The notes under the pieces: generated by a model
What the model was told of the DNA's origin: nothing
What the model saw: only the letters and a program-made list of their open reading frames with translations
Database searches by the model: none
Source of the DNA: Allokutzneria multivorans
GTDB lineage: Bacteria; Actinomycetota; Actinomycetes; Mycobacteriales; Pseudonocardiaceae
DNA length: 64,000 bases
NCBI RefSeq assembly: GCF_039537405.1
Contig: NZ_BAABAL010000006.1
Location: 186,001-250,000, forward strand
Reading direction: 5' to 3'
Program-made: the position numbers and the translations under genes
In this document: positions 37,401-53,375 of the stretch, one piece after another
Layout: every line of letters begins with the position of its first letter
Position numbering within the stretch: the first letter of the stretch is position 1

Positions 37401-37774
37401 TAGCTCTTCTCCTTCTTGGCGCCGTAGCGGCTGCGAGCCTGCTTACGGTTCTTGACGCCCTGGGTGTCCAGAGACCCACGGATGATCTTGTAGCGCACGC
37501 CCGGGAGGTCCTTCACACGACCGCCGCGCACGAGCACCATCGAGTGCTCCTGGAGGTTGTGGCCCTCACCGGGGATGTATGCGGTGACCTCGATGCCGCT
37601 GGTCAGCTTCACGCGAGCGACCTTGCGGAGCGCGGAGTTCGGCTTCTTGGGCGTGGTGGTGTAAACGCGGGTGCACACACCGCGCCGCTGCGGACACGCC
37701 TTGAGCGCCGCGGTCTTGGTCTTGGTGACCTTGTCCTGGCGGCCCTTGCGGACCAGCTGCTGGATCGTGGGCAT
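37400..37774 (-). CDS. rpsL: 30S ribosomal protein S12
   Basis: A decoding-centre protein. The ATG at 37774 gives 124 residues (MPTIQQLVRKGRQDKVTKTK). The streptomycin-determining lysines in TPKKPNSALRK and VRGGRVKDLPGVRYK are the wild-type residues. First gene of the str operon with a strong promoter at 38023-38052 and a leader of about 240 nt. Confidence 0.98.
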   Translation of the reverse strand: MPTIQQLVRKGRQDKVTKTKTAALKACPQRRGVCTRVYTTTPKKPNSALRKVARVKLTSGIEVTAYIPGEGHNLQEHSMVLVRGGRVKDLPGVRYKIIRGSLDTQGVKNRKQARSRYGAKKEKS

Positions 37775-37994
37775 GGACCGTCTTTCTGTAGCGTTCGCGT
37801 CTTCGGGCACCCAGCCGGGCGCCGCAGGCACTGTGTACTTGGGTTCCTCCGTACCCCGAGGTCGGGCGTGTCGCCCGCTCGTGGGTCCTCCTGGCGACCA
37901 CGAAATCCATGGAGCGCCCATCAGAGATGAGAAGGAGTTCCGTGCTCTCGCCCCGGGTCCGGTGCACAGCACCTGCCCAGAGGCAGACGGAGCG

Positions 37995-38012
37995 GCCCGA
38001 CGCTAGTCGGGC
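37995..38012 (-). other. Hairpin at the 5' end of the rpsL transcript
   Basis: A 7-bp stem (37995-38001 with 38006-38012) with a GCTA loop, starting within a few bases of the predicted transcription start. It may protect the mRNA 5' end. The rest of the rpsL leader (37775-37990) contains weak alternative pairings such as GTCGCC 37870-37875 with GGCGAC 37893-37898 but no gene. Confidence 0.5.
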
Positions 38013-38022
38013 ACGAGCAGCA

Positions 38023-38052
38023 AAGATACCTTCGCGTGCTCGCCCGGGTCAA
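38023..38052 (-). promoter_or_regulatory. Promoter of the rpsL-rpsG-fusA-tuf operon
   Basis: Minus-strand TTGACC (38047-38052), 18-nt spacer, TATCTT (38023-38028): a near-consensus housekeeping promoter, start near 38016. It lies between the rpoBC terminator and rpsL. The rest of that 600-bp gap, 38053-38320, shows no gene. Confidence 0.75.
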
Positions 38053-38321
38053 AACGGGGGCCTGTTATCCGCGCGACGCGGCCGGTCAGGGGTGCTGAGC
38101 CAGCGTTGACGCCGCTGCGAACAGGGTATCGCGCCAGGTCCGGGCCTCGCGGACGGGGGTACCCCAACCCGGGGGTGTGACGAGAATGACGTCCGCGCCC
38201 ACCCCCTCTCGCCAGCGCGAACCCGGATCTCCGCGCACGGTCGGCAAGGGTTCCGGCACCCAGCGCGAGCGCCCGGCGCTCCCCCGCCCCGCCGCGCCCC
38301 TGAGGGACGGACCGGAGGACG

Positions 38322-38359
38322 GGAGAAGCCCCCGGCACCGAGGTGCCAGGGGCTTCTCC
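38322..38359 (-). terminator. Terminator of the rpoB-rpoC operon
   Basis: An 11-bp stem (38322-38332 with 38349-38359), one C/A mismatch, then a 5-bp stem (38334-38338 with 38343-38347) on a CGAG tetraloop. It starts 16 bp beyond the rpoC stop. Confidence 0.85.
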
Positions 38360-38375
38360 GTCACGAACCAGAGCT

Positions 38376-42287
<3,912 letters not shown>

Positions 42288-42383
42288 GTCGGCTCTTCTC
42301 CCCTTTTACATTCGGGATTAGGGGCGGGTGGCTAAGCCGGGAGCGGGTGGGCGGGGTGCCCTTCCCGCTCCCGGGCAGCGAGG

Positions 42384-45875
<3,492 letters not shown>

Positions 45876-45951
45876 GATGCGTCCTTCCAGGGACTGTTGC
45901 CAGCTTGAGCCGGGGACGACCCATCTAGCACAGTTGTCAAGAGGTGCGGTA

Positions 45952-45986
45952 GTGCCCTGAGATCCTATAGCCCCGGGGTAGGGCAC
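45952..45986 (-). other. Hairpin in the rpoB leader
   Basis: GTGCCCT (45952-45958) and AGGGCAC (45980-45986) pair around a 21-nt loop that itself contains CCCCGGGG. It lies just after the predicted rpoB transcription start. Confidence 0.4.
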
Positions 45987-46012
45987 GGAGAAAGAGGGCA
46001 GCGCAAAGGGGC

Positions 46013-46041
46013 AGTCTAGCCACGCGAACGGCGACTGTCGA
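46013..46041 (-). promoter_or_regulatory. Promoter of rpoB-rpoC
   Basis: Minus-strand TCGACA (46036-46041), 17-nt spacer, TAGACT (46013-46018); start near 46006 with a leader of about 130 nt. A second, weaker candidate lies upstream: TTGACG (46103-46108), 17 nt, CACTCT (46080-46085). Tandem promoters are common for rpoB in actinobacteria. The rest of the 478-bp gap to the mce operon shows no gene. Confidence 0.65.
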
Positions 46042-46317
46042 GTGGGACCGGCCAGAAGAACCGCCCACTGCTCAGGGACAGAGTGACCTCAACGCGACCA
46101 TCCGTCAAGGTGCCACGCGTTGATCACTCCCCTGGCGCAAAGCGCTCTCACCAGCCGTAACCGGGGGAAGGGGCGATCACCGGCGAAAACGCGGGAAGAG
46201 CGAGCCCTCGCCCCCTGGCCAGGAGCGCCGGAGAAGAGTATGGCGAACGCCACACCGGCATCGCCAACCAGGGGTCTTTACAAATGGCCCAAGTCACGTC
46301 CACGTGCGCCGAACGGT

Positions 46318-46352
46318 CGGTCATGACCGCTCGGCGCACGGTGCGCGCACCG
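46318..46352. repeat. Two palindromes after the mce operon
   Basis: CGGTCATGACCG (46318-46329) and CGGTGCGCGCACCG (46339-46352) are perfect palindromes directly after the last mce-operon stop codon. They may act as a weak terminator; no long-stem terminator is visible here. Confidence 0.4.
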
Positions 46353-46353
46353 C

Positions 46354-47154
46354 TCAGCGCAGCACGATGTCGCTGATCCGCCACCGTCCGTCGACGCGCT
46401 CGGTGCTGAGCGTGACCTGGACCGGCACGTCCTCGCGGCGGCCGTCGGCGGTGCGCTCGACGTGCTGGTCGGCGAACACGAGCACCAGGGCGCGGTCGCC
46501 CTCCACCGACTTCACGCCGACCTGGCGCGTCGTCGTGGTGAGCACGATCTTCTGCTCCGGCGCGAGCTTGCGGACCTCGGCGAAGAGCGCGTCGTACTGC
46601 TCGACCGCCTTGCCGGTGAGCACGTCGCGCGCGACCCGCTCCGCCTTGCCCATGTCGGCGTAGTCCAGCGAGAACACCGACTGCACGGCCGTGGTGATCT
46701 GGCCTGCGACCTCGGTGGTGACGCCCGTGTCGACGAGGGCGCGGTTGTCCACGCCGCTCTCCGCGCGCTGGGTGGCGGCCTGCGCGGCGAACCAGACGGC
46801 GAGTGCCGCGAACACGACCGCGACCGCCGTCAGGAGCGCGGGCAGCTGCCACCAAGGGCGTTCCTGGACGGCTACTTCCAGCTCCACGTCGAGGTCCGCT
46901 TCCGGCTCGGCGTCGGCCTCCGGCTCCGGTTCGGGCGTGGGTTCGGGCTCGACGCGCTTGGCGCGCGGCTTGGGCTTCGGCGGCGATTCGATCACCGGGG
47001 GCGCGACGACCTCGACGTCCTCGATCTCGTCCTCGATCTCTTCGACGACGGGCTCGGCGGCTGGCTCGGGACGCGGGTCGGGGCGGTTCCGGCTGCCCGC
47101 GACGTGCCGCTTGCGCGGGGCCGGGGTGGGGCGGGAGCGGCGGGGCGGGGTCAC
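46354..47154 (-). CDS. Mce-associated membrane protein (second)
   Basis: A 266-residue protein. The N-terminal 95 residues are low complexity, with basic then Pro/Glu/Asp-rich blocks (PEPTPEPEPEADAEPEADLD); one transmembrane helix lies near 104-126. The C-terminal 130 residues form the globular extracytoplasmic domain typical of Mce-associated proteins, ending WRISDIVLR. Such proteins stabilise Mce complexes in mycobacteria. The GTG start overlaps the previous gene (GTGA). Last gene of the operon. Confidence 0.85.
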   Translation of the reverse strand: MTPPRRSRPTPAPRKRHVAGSRNRPDPRPEPAAEPVVEEIEDEIEDVEVVAPPVIESPPKPKPRAKRVEPEPTPEPEPEADAEPEADLDVELEVAVQERPWWQLPALLTAVAVVFAALAVWFAAQAATQRAESGVDNRALVDTGVTTEVAGQITTAVQSVFSLDYADMGKAERVARDVLTGKAVEQYDALFAEVRKLAPEQKIVLTTTTRQVGVKSVEGDRALVLVFADQHVERTADGRREDVPVQVTLSTERVDGRWRISDIVLR

Positions 47155-47681
47155 GAGGCACCTCCGGCCTGCACCTTGATCGGGGCGAGCGCGTTGAGCT
47201 TCCAGCCGGTGTCGGTCCTGGTCAGCTCGGCGAGGAAGCGGAACCGAAGCGGAACGGCGGGCTGGTCGGCGAGGCTCACCATGCGCTCGACGACGCTCAT
47301 CACCGTCGCCTTGCCCGCGCGGACGTCGAGCGAGGTCACGGCCGCGTCGAGCACCTTGGCGGTGGTGACCTGCTTGAGCTGCTCCAACTCCTTGCGGGCC
47401 TTGTCCTTGTCCGCGACGACGCCCTCCTGAAGCGCCCCGGTGGACGCCTCCTGCCAGCGCGCGATCATCGCGTCGAAGTTGCGGTAGTCGAGGGTGTTGA
47501 AGTTGACGATCGCCTGCTGGCCGACGGTGGAGACCTGCTCGCGCTGCTGGGCGAACTCCACCGACTCGTCACCGGAGAGCCTCAGCCACCCCACGCCGAA
47601 CCAGGCCGCTGCCAGCACCGCGGCGGCGGCGAGGCCCGCGGTGATCCACAGCGCCACGCGTCGCGGCTGCTTGTCGTCCAT
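47151..47681 (-). CDS. Mce-associated membrane protein (first)
   Basis: 176 residues: a short cytosolic N-terminus, one transmembrane helix at about 9-32, then an extracytoplasmic domain of the Mas type (NFNTLDYRNFDAMIARWQEA). It resembles the second Mas protein downstream in the globular part. It begins 30 bp after mceF. Confidence 0.87.
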   Translation of the reverse strand: MDDKQPRRVALWITAGLAAAAVLAAAWFGVGWLRLSGDESVEFAQQREQVSTVGQQAIVNFNTLDYRNFDAMIARWQEASTGALQEGVVADKDKARKELEQLKQVTTAKVLDAAVTSLDVRAGKATVMSVVERMVSLADQPAVPLRFRFLAELTRTDTGWKLNALAPIKVQAGGAS

Positions 47682-47711
47682 GTCGCTCCAGGGTAGGCGG
47701 GTGGTGCGTGC

Positions 47712-48974
47712 TCAGCCGGGCAGGCCGAACAGCTGGCCGAGGCTGGTGGGGCCGGTGAGCCCGGTCGGTCTGAGCAGGTCGAGGAGGCTGCCGGGCTGCT
47801 GGAAGACCTGCGTCGACGGCACGCCTCCGGTACCGGTGCCCGGCACGGGCGGCGGTGTCACGGGCTTGCCCCCGTAGGGCGCGTTCTGCGCGCCGCGCAC
47901 GGTGACGGGGCTGCCGGGTCCCTCCGCGCAGTACGCCTGCGTGTTGAGCGGAGCGGCACCGGTATCGCCACCGGTGCGGCGCTTGGTCTTCTCGTAGCCC
48001 TTCACGCACGCGGGCGGGTCGAAGAAGTTCAGCGCCAGACCGAAGTGCGCGGTGCCGTCGTTGGGCACGACGGTGAACGTGCCGCCGACAACCATCGGGT
48101 AGGTCACGAGCAGCTGCTCGATGCCGTCCTTGCGCGGCAGCGCCACGTTGGCCGTGGTGAGCAGGTTCGCGATCGTCTCCGACAGGCTCTGGCCGGACTC
48201 CCTGATCAGGCCGCTCGCCTGCTGCGCGGCCCCGGGCGCCGCGGTGATCAGGTTGCGCAGGTCGGGGTCGGAGGTCTTGAGCTGGTCGGCGATCAGGCGC
48301 AGGTCGCGGCTGAAGTCGGTGATCGCGGAGCCCTTGGCGACCTGCGTGTCCAGCACCGTGCGGCCGTCGCGCAGCAGCTGCAACGTCTGCGGAAGGTGGC
48401 GGACGGCGTCGCTGGTGAACGAGCGCGCGGTGTCGATGAGGCGCTGGAGGTCGGGGCCGCGCCCGTCGAAGGCGGTGCCGAGCTGGTCGACGACCGTGCG
48501 CAGCGACTCGGTCGGCACCGACGACGCGAGGCTGTCGAGGTTGCCCAGCAACGACTGCACGGGCAGCGGGGTCTTGCTCTGCTCGCGGCGGATCACCGAG
48601 CCCTCAGCGAGGAACGGGCCCTGGTCGGACTTCGGGCGCAGGTCCACGTACTGCTCGCCGACCGCCGACCGGTTGGTCACGACGGCCTCGACGTCGGTGG
48701 GGATCGGTGCGGCGGACGTGTCGATGTCCAGCTGCACCTCGACCCCGTCGGCGGTCAGGCGCAGCGGCCCGACGCGGCCGACGGCGACGCCCCGGTAGGT
48801 GACCTCGGCGTTGGTGAAGATGCCCCCTGCGTCGGCGAGCTCCATCGTCACGACGTAGCCGCGCGGCCCGAAGAGGCGGTCCAGCCCGGCGTAGCGGGCG
48901 CCCGCGTAGCTCACGCCGACCAGCGCGATCAGCACGAAGCCGATGAGCTGGAGTCTTGCCCTGCGGGTCAACAT
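47712..48974 (-). CDS. Mce family protein, MceF position
   Basis: 420 residues with an N-terminal transmembrane helix (about 9-28) and an MCE/MlaD domain (about 38-115, GGIFTNAEVTYRGVAVGRVG). A long helical stretch and a Pro/Gly-rich C-terminus follow. Six such proteins assemble into a periplasm-spanning tube that carries lipids to the permease. The ATG follows the mceE stop without a gap. Confidence 0.9.
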   Translation of the reverse strand: MLTRRARLQLIGFVLIALVGVSYAGARYAGLDRLFGPRGYVVTMELADAGGIFTNAEVTYRGVAVGRVGPLRLTADGVEVQLDIDTSAAPIPTDVEAVVTNRSAVGEQYVDLRPKSDQGPFLAEGSVIRREQSKTPLPVQSLLGNLDSLASSVPTESLRTVVDQLGTAFDGRGPDLQRLIDTARSFTSDAVRHLPQTLQLLRDGRTVLDTQVAKGSAITDFSRDLRLIADQLKTSDPDLRNLITAAPGAAQQASGLIRESGQSLSETIANLLTTANVALPRKDGIEQLLVTYPMVVGGTFTVVPNDGTAHFGLALNFFDPPACVKGYEKTKRRTGGDTGAAPLNTQAYCAEGPGSPVTVRGAQNAPYGGKPVTPPPVPGTGTGGVPSTQVFQQPGSLLDLLRPTGLTGPTSLGQLFGLPG

Positions 48975-50150
48975 CTAGCGCCCACCCCCGAGAAGTCCAC
49001 CGAGCAGGCCGCCGAGGATGCCGCCGTTGCCGGGCTGCGGCTGCTGCGACTGCGACGGGGTCGGCAGCTGCAACGGGAGCCTGGGCAGCGGGTTCGGGTC
49101 GGCCGGGCGCCCGCCGTCGAGGCCCGGGATCGGCAGCTGGATCAGCGGCTGCCGCGACCGGCCGAGGTTGTCCAGGATGTTGCCGAGGTCGAGATCGAGC
49201 TTGGCGTAGAGGTTGGTGTAGTCGCCCTTCACACCCGCGACGGCCGCGTCCGGGAACGGGAAGGTCAGCAGCAGCTCGAAGGACTTCGGCAGGTTCGAGC
49301 CCGCCTCCGCCAGCTTCTTCAGCGTGGGCGTGAGCGCCTTCAGGTCGGCGATCAGGTCGTCCTTGCTGCGCTTGACCACATCGGTGGCGACCCCGGAAAG
49401 CTTGTCGAGCCCCTTGAGCATCCCGACCAGCTGTTCGCGCTGCTCGGCTAGGACCTTCACGCCGGGCGTCAGGTCCTTCAGCGCGGTCTCGATGTTGCCG
49501 CGCTGACCGGCCAGCGTCGCGGCCAGCCGGTTCACGCCGTCCAGCGCCCTGGTGATCTCACCGCGATGCCCGTCGAGGTCCTTCACGAGCGTGTTCACGT
49601 TGCCCAGCAAGGAACGCAGCTGCGGCTCGTTGCCGGACATCGCGGCGTTGAGCTCCTTGGTGATGTCCTGGAGCTTGGCGACACCGCCGCCGTTGAGCAG
49701 CATCGACAGCGCGCCGAAGACCTCCTCGACCTCGGGGTTGCGGTTGGTGCGCTCGATCGGGATCTGCGCGCCGTTGACCAGCCTGCCGGTCTCGCGGCCC
49801 TTGGGCGGCGCGGCCAGCTCGACGAACTTCTCCCCCAGCAGGCTCGACTGGCGCAGGCGCGCGTCGGCGTTGGCCGGGAGCACGACGTCGCCGTTGACCG
49901 ACACCGTGACCAGCGCGGTCCAGCCGTCCGGGGCGAGCTCGACGCCCTCCACCCGGCCGACCGGCACGTCGTTGACCTTCACGGATGCCTGCGGGACCAG
50001 GTCGAGCACGTCCCGGAACTGCACCTTCACCTGGTACGGGCGGTCGCCGAGGTCCGCGCCGCCGGGCAGCGGAACGTTGTAGAGCCCGCCGAAACCACAG
50101 CCGCTGAGGCTCAGCAACGCGGCGGCGACGAGGGCGATCCTGCGCTTCAC
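48975..50150 (-). CDS. Mce family lipoprotein, MceE position
   Basis: 391 residues with a lipoprotein signal peptide and lipobox LSGC (lipidated Cys18), as in MceE/LprK of mycobacteria. The MCE domain is at about 37-115 (VNDVPVGRVEGVEL). A coiled helical region and a C-terminal Gln/Pro/Gly-rich tail (GGLLGGLLGGG) follow. Starts by GTGA overlap with mceD. Confidence 0.92.
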   Translation of the reverse strand: MKRRIALVAAALLSLSGCGFGGLYNVPLPGGADLGDRPYQVKVQFRDVLDLVPQASVKVNDVPVGRVEGVELAPDGWTALVTVSVNGDVVLPANADARLRQSSLLGEKFVELAAPPKGRETGRLVNGAQIPIERTNRNPEVEEVFGALSMLLNGGGVAKLQDITKELNAAMSGNEPQLRSLLGNVNTLVKDLDGHRGEITRALDGVNRLAATLAGQRGNIETALKDLTPGVKVLAEQREQLVGMLKGLDKLSGVATDVVKRSKDDLIADLKALTPTLKKLAEAGSNLPKSFELLLTFPFPDAAVAGVKGDYTNLYAKLDLDLGNILDNLGRSRQPLIQLPIPGLDGGRPADPNPLPRLPLQLPTPSQSQQPQPGNGGILGGLLGGLLGGGR

Positions 50151-51376
50151 CGGCCACCTCCCGCAGGCGGTTGGGCGGGCGTCGCCGGCGTGCCGCCGCC
50201 GGAAGACGGGGACAGCAGCGGTACCGGCAGCGACGGCGCGCGGCCCTGTTGGAGGGCCTGGATGACCTCGGCGATGCTCGGCAGCTTCGCGACGCCGTTG
50301 ACCACCGGGGCGAGCTTGTCGCAGGTGTCGGCGAGCAGCTGCGGGAGCTGCTTGGGCGTGGTCTGCCTGACCAGCTTGCAGATCATCACGATCGGCGGCT
50401 CGGTCAGCTCGTTGAGGTGCGCGCGCACGTCCAACGTTCCGGACGAGCCGTTGTAGGAGTTCTGGAGATTGCCGAGCGCGAGCGGGCCGACGTCGAGCAC
50501 CTCGGCGAGCGCGGCGCGCTGGTCGACGAGGACCTTGGTGATCCCGCTCAGTTTGTCCACATTGGACTTGAGCTTGTCCCTGTTGTCCTTGATGAAACCG
50601 TCGACGGCGGTGAGCGCGGAGGCCAGCTCGCGCAGCGACGCGCCCAGGTTCTGCCGTTCCTCCGCGAGGAGCTTGCTGACGTCGGCGAGCTGGTCGGTGA
50701 ACCGCCGCACCTGGCCGTCGTTCGCGGACAACATCGAGGTGAACTTCTGCAGCCCGTCAACGGTGCCGAAGAGGTCCTGGCGCGAGCCGGAGAGCGTTTC
50801 CGTTGCGGCGCCGAGGTTTCTGATCGTGTCGCCGAGCTTCTGCCCGTTGCCGTCGAGGTTCCTGGCCGCGGTGTCCAGCAGGTCCGACAGGGCTCCGTTC
50901 GCGTTGGCGCCCTTGGGTCCCAACGCGGTGGTGAGCTTGTCCAGGCTGGCGTAGACCTCGTCGAGCTCGACGGGCGTCGCGGTGCGCTCGCGCGGGATCA
51001 CCGCCCCGTCGCCCAGCTTGTCGCCACCGGTGTAGGCGGGCGCGAGCTGGACGTAGCGGTCGCTCACCACGGCCGGGTTGACCACGAGCGCCTGCGCGGT
51101 CGCCGGGACGTCCACGTCGTCGTCCACGAGGAAGTCGACCTTCACCACGCGGCCCTGCGGCTCGACCTTCACGATCTCGCCGACGCGGACACCGAGCACG
51201 CGGACGTCGCCGCCCGCGTAGATCCCGACTCCGGCGGAGAAGTACGCGGTGACGCGTTTCCCAGGCGCACGAAGGAAAACGAACCAGACGCCGGCGGTGA
51301 TGACCAGCGCGACGACGCAGAAGAAGGCGACGAGGCGGGCAAGGTTGTCGCTGAGCTTGGCGGCGGAAGTGCTCAT
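50147..51376 (-). CDS. Mce family protein, MceD position
   Basis: 409 residues from the ATG at 51376, which overlaps the mceC stop (ATGA). One N-terminal transmembrane helix (about 15-37), the MCE domain (GGDVRVLGVRVGEIVKVEPQ), a long helical region, and a Pro/Gly-rich C-terminal tail. Confidence 0.9.
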   Translation of the reverse strand: MSTSAAKLSDNLARLVAFFCVVALVITAGVWFVFLRAPGKRVTAYFSAGVGIYAGGDVRVLGVRVGEIVKVEPQGRVVKVDFLVDDDVDVPATAQALVVNPAVVSDRYVQLAPAYTGGDKLGDGAVIPRERTATPVELDEVYASLDKLTTALGPKGANANGALSDLLDTAARNLDGNGQKLGDTIRNLGAATETLSGSRQDLFGTVDGLQKFTSMLSANDGQVRRFTDQLADVSKLLAEERQNLGASLRELASALTAVDGFIKDNRDKLKSNVDKLSGITKVLVDQRAALAEVLDVGPLALGNLQNSYNGSSGTLDVRAHLNELTEPPIVMICKLVRQTTPKQLPQLLADTCDKLAPVVNGVAKLPSIAEVIQALQQGRAPSLPVPLLSPSSGGGTPATPAQPPAGGGR

Positions 51377-52356
51377 GGGCGGCACCCCTCCGGGTTGATC
51401 GGGCCGATCGACGGTGGGAGCAGACCGCAGATGTAGGTGTCGAACCAGCGGCCGTTGCCGAGGGTGTTGGCGAAGACGCGGACGAACGGCGCCATCAGCT
51501 GGATGCTCTTGCTCAGGCTCTCCTGGTTGCGGTCGAGCATCGTGGTGACGCGCTCCAGCTGCTCCAGCGCGGGCCGCAGCTGCGCCTTGTTGTCCGCCAC
51601 CAAGCCCTTCAGCTCACCGGCGAGCTTCTGCGTTCCGGTCAACAGGTTCTTGATCGCATCACGCCGCTTTCGGATCTCCTCCAGCAGCTTGTTGCCGTCG
51701 CCGAGCAGCTTCTCGAACTCCGCGTTGCGGTCGGAGACGGTCTTGCTGATCTGGTTGGTGTTGCGCAGCAACGTGGCCAGCTGCTGGTCCCGCGTGGAGA
51801 TCGTGCGCGACAGCGCGGACAGCCCGTCGAGCGCTCCCCTGACCTCACCGGGGGTGTCGCGGAAGGTGTCGGAGACGACGCGGAAGCTCTTCGCCAGCTG
51901 CTCGGTGTCGATCTCGGTGATCGTGGTGGCCAGCCCGGTGAACGCCTCGGTGACGTCGTAGGGGGCGATGGTGCGCTCGCGCGGGATCGCCTGGCCCGGC
52001 CGCTGCTCCTGCTCGCCCTGCGGGTCCAGCGAGAGGAACTTCTGCCCCAGCAAGGTCTTGATCTTGATCGCGGCGGAGGTGCGGTCGCCGACCCAGGTGT
52101 CGCTGACGCGGAAGGACACCAGCACGTGGTCGCCCTCCAGCTCGACGCCGGTGACCTTGCCGACCTTCACCCCGGCCACGCGCACCTCGTCGCCGTCGCG
52201 CAGTCCCCCGGCCTCGGAGAAGTGCGCGCGGTAGGAGGTTCCGCCGCCGATGATCGGCAGGTCGTCGGCGAAGAACGCTGCCAGCAGGCCGAGCACGATC
52301 ACCAGCAGCCCGGAGGCTCCGAGGGTGACGGGGTTGCGCTCGCGGAAGGGCTTCAC
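51373..52356 (-). CDS. Mce family protein, MceC position
   Basis: 327 residues from the GTG at 52356, overlapping the mceB stop (GTGA); the longer frame upstream is in the mceB region and not conserved. Transmembrane helix near 12-33, MCE domain (GDEVRVAGVKVGKVTGVELE), helical region, and a C-terminal end YICGLLPPSIGPINPEGCRP with two cysteines. Confidence 0.9.
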   Translation of the reverse strand: MKPFRERNPVTLGASGLLVIVLGLLAAFFADDLPIIGGGTSYRAHFSEAGGLRDGDEVRVAGVKVGKVTGVELEGDHVLVSFRVSDTWVGDRTSAAIKIKTLLGQKFLSLDPQGEQEQRPGQAIPRERTIAPYDVTEAFTGLATTITEIDTEQLAKSFRVVSDTFRDTPGEVRGALDGLSALSRTISTRDQQLATLLRNTNQISKTVSDRNAEFEKLLGDGNKLLEEIRKRRDAIKNLLTGTQKLAGELKGLVADNKAQLRPALEQLERVTTMLDRNQESLSKSIQLMAPFVRVFANTLGNGRWFDTYICGLLPPSIGPINPEGCRP

Positions 52357-53375
52357 GGGCGGCACCTCGGCTGCGTCGGCGGCAGGACCGGCACGGCGAG
52401 CTTGCCGACCACGGGCAACGCGACCTCGCCGGAGGCCCCGCAGAGGAAGAAGTTGAACCACGAGCCGTAGGTGGCGGTGCGCGAGATCGTCTCCAGCTTG
52501 TTCGGCATGCGCTGGAGCACGCCCTCGACGACGTCGTTGCTGTCGGCCAGGTTCTTGGACACCTTGCCCAGCTCGGCGATGTCGTTGCGCAGCGGCGCCC
52601 GCGCGTCGGTCAGCAGCCCGGCGGTGGTTCCGGTGAGCTCGGCGAGCGCGCTCACCGCGGCACCGATCGGCTCACGGTCCTTGGCGAGCCCGGAAACCAA
52701 CTGCTGCAAGGAGATCACGAGTCCGGACAGCTGCGTGTCACGCTGGTTCACGGTGCCGAGCACGGTGTTGAGGTTGCCGATGACGTCGCCGATCACCTTG
52801 TCCTTGCTGGCGATCGTCGACGTCAGCGAGGCCGTGTGCGCGAGCAGGCTCTGCACCGTGCCGCCCTCGCCTTGAAGCACCTGGACGATCTCGTAGGACA
52901 GCTTGTTCACGTCGGCCGGGTTGAGCGCTTGGAACAGCGGCTTGAAGCCGTTGAACAACGTGGTCAGGTCGAGTGCCGGACGCGTGCGCTCCACCGGGAT
53001 GGTCGCGCCCTCGGCCAGCTCCCCCGTGCCACCGACGCCGCGCTCCAACGCGATGTAGCGCTGGCCGACGAGATTGCGGTACTTGATGGTCGCGGTGACC
53101 GACTCGGGCAGCTTCTTGCCCGTGGTGACGGTGAAGCGCACCTCGGCGAGCCTGCGGTCCACCACGCTGACCTCGCGCACCTCGCCGACCCTGACCCCCG
53201 CGACGCGCACGTCATCGCCCTCGTTGACCGAGGTGACGTCGGTGAACCTGGCGCTGTACTCCGTGGCTCCGCGCAGGTCCACGTTGGCAATCGTGATGGC
53301 CAGCAACGCCGTGGCGAGCACGGTGACGGTGGCGAAGATGACCAGCTTCGTCAGCGGTCCGGCGAGTCCCTTCAC
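52353..53375 (-). CDS. Mce family protein, MceB position
   Basis: 340 residues from the GTG at 53375, overlapping the mceA stop (GTGA). Transmembrane helix near 8-30, MCE domain (GDDVRVAGVRVGEVREVSVV), helical region, and a C-terminus with NFFLCGASGE and QPRCRP. Confidence 0.9.
   Translation of the reverse strand: MKGLAGPLTKLVIFATVTVLATALLAITIANVDLRGATEYSARFTDVTSVNEGDDVRVAGVRVGEVREVSVVDRRLAEVRFTVTTGKKLPESVTATIKYRNLVGQRYIALERGVGGTGELAEGATIPVERTRPALDLTTLFNGFKPLFQALNPADVNKLSYEIVQVLQGEGGTVQSLLAHTASLTSTIASKDKVIGDVIGNLNTVLGTVNQRDTQLSGLVISLQQLVSGLAKDREPIGAAVSALAELTGTTAGLLTDARAPLRNDIAELGKVSKNLADSNDVVEGVLQRMPNKLETISRTATYGSWFNFFLCGASGEVALPVVGKLAVPVLPPTQPRCRP

Noticed and set aside
37400..37774. Streptomycin-resistance substitutions in S12
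   Set aside because: Both key lysines (TPKKPN and GGRVKDL) are wild type.
45876..45986. Upstream ATG extension of rpoB by 37 codons
   Set aside because: Contains the leader hairpin, lacks RpoB similarity, and the TTG with GGAAGGA fits the known start of mycobacterial rpoB.
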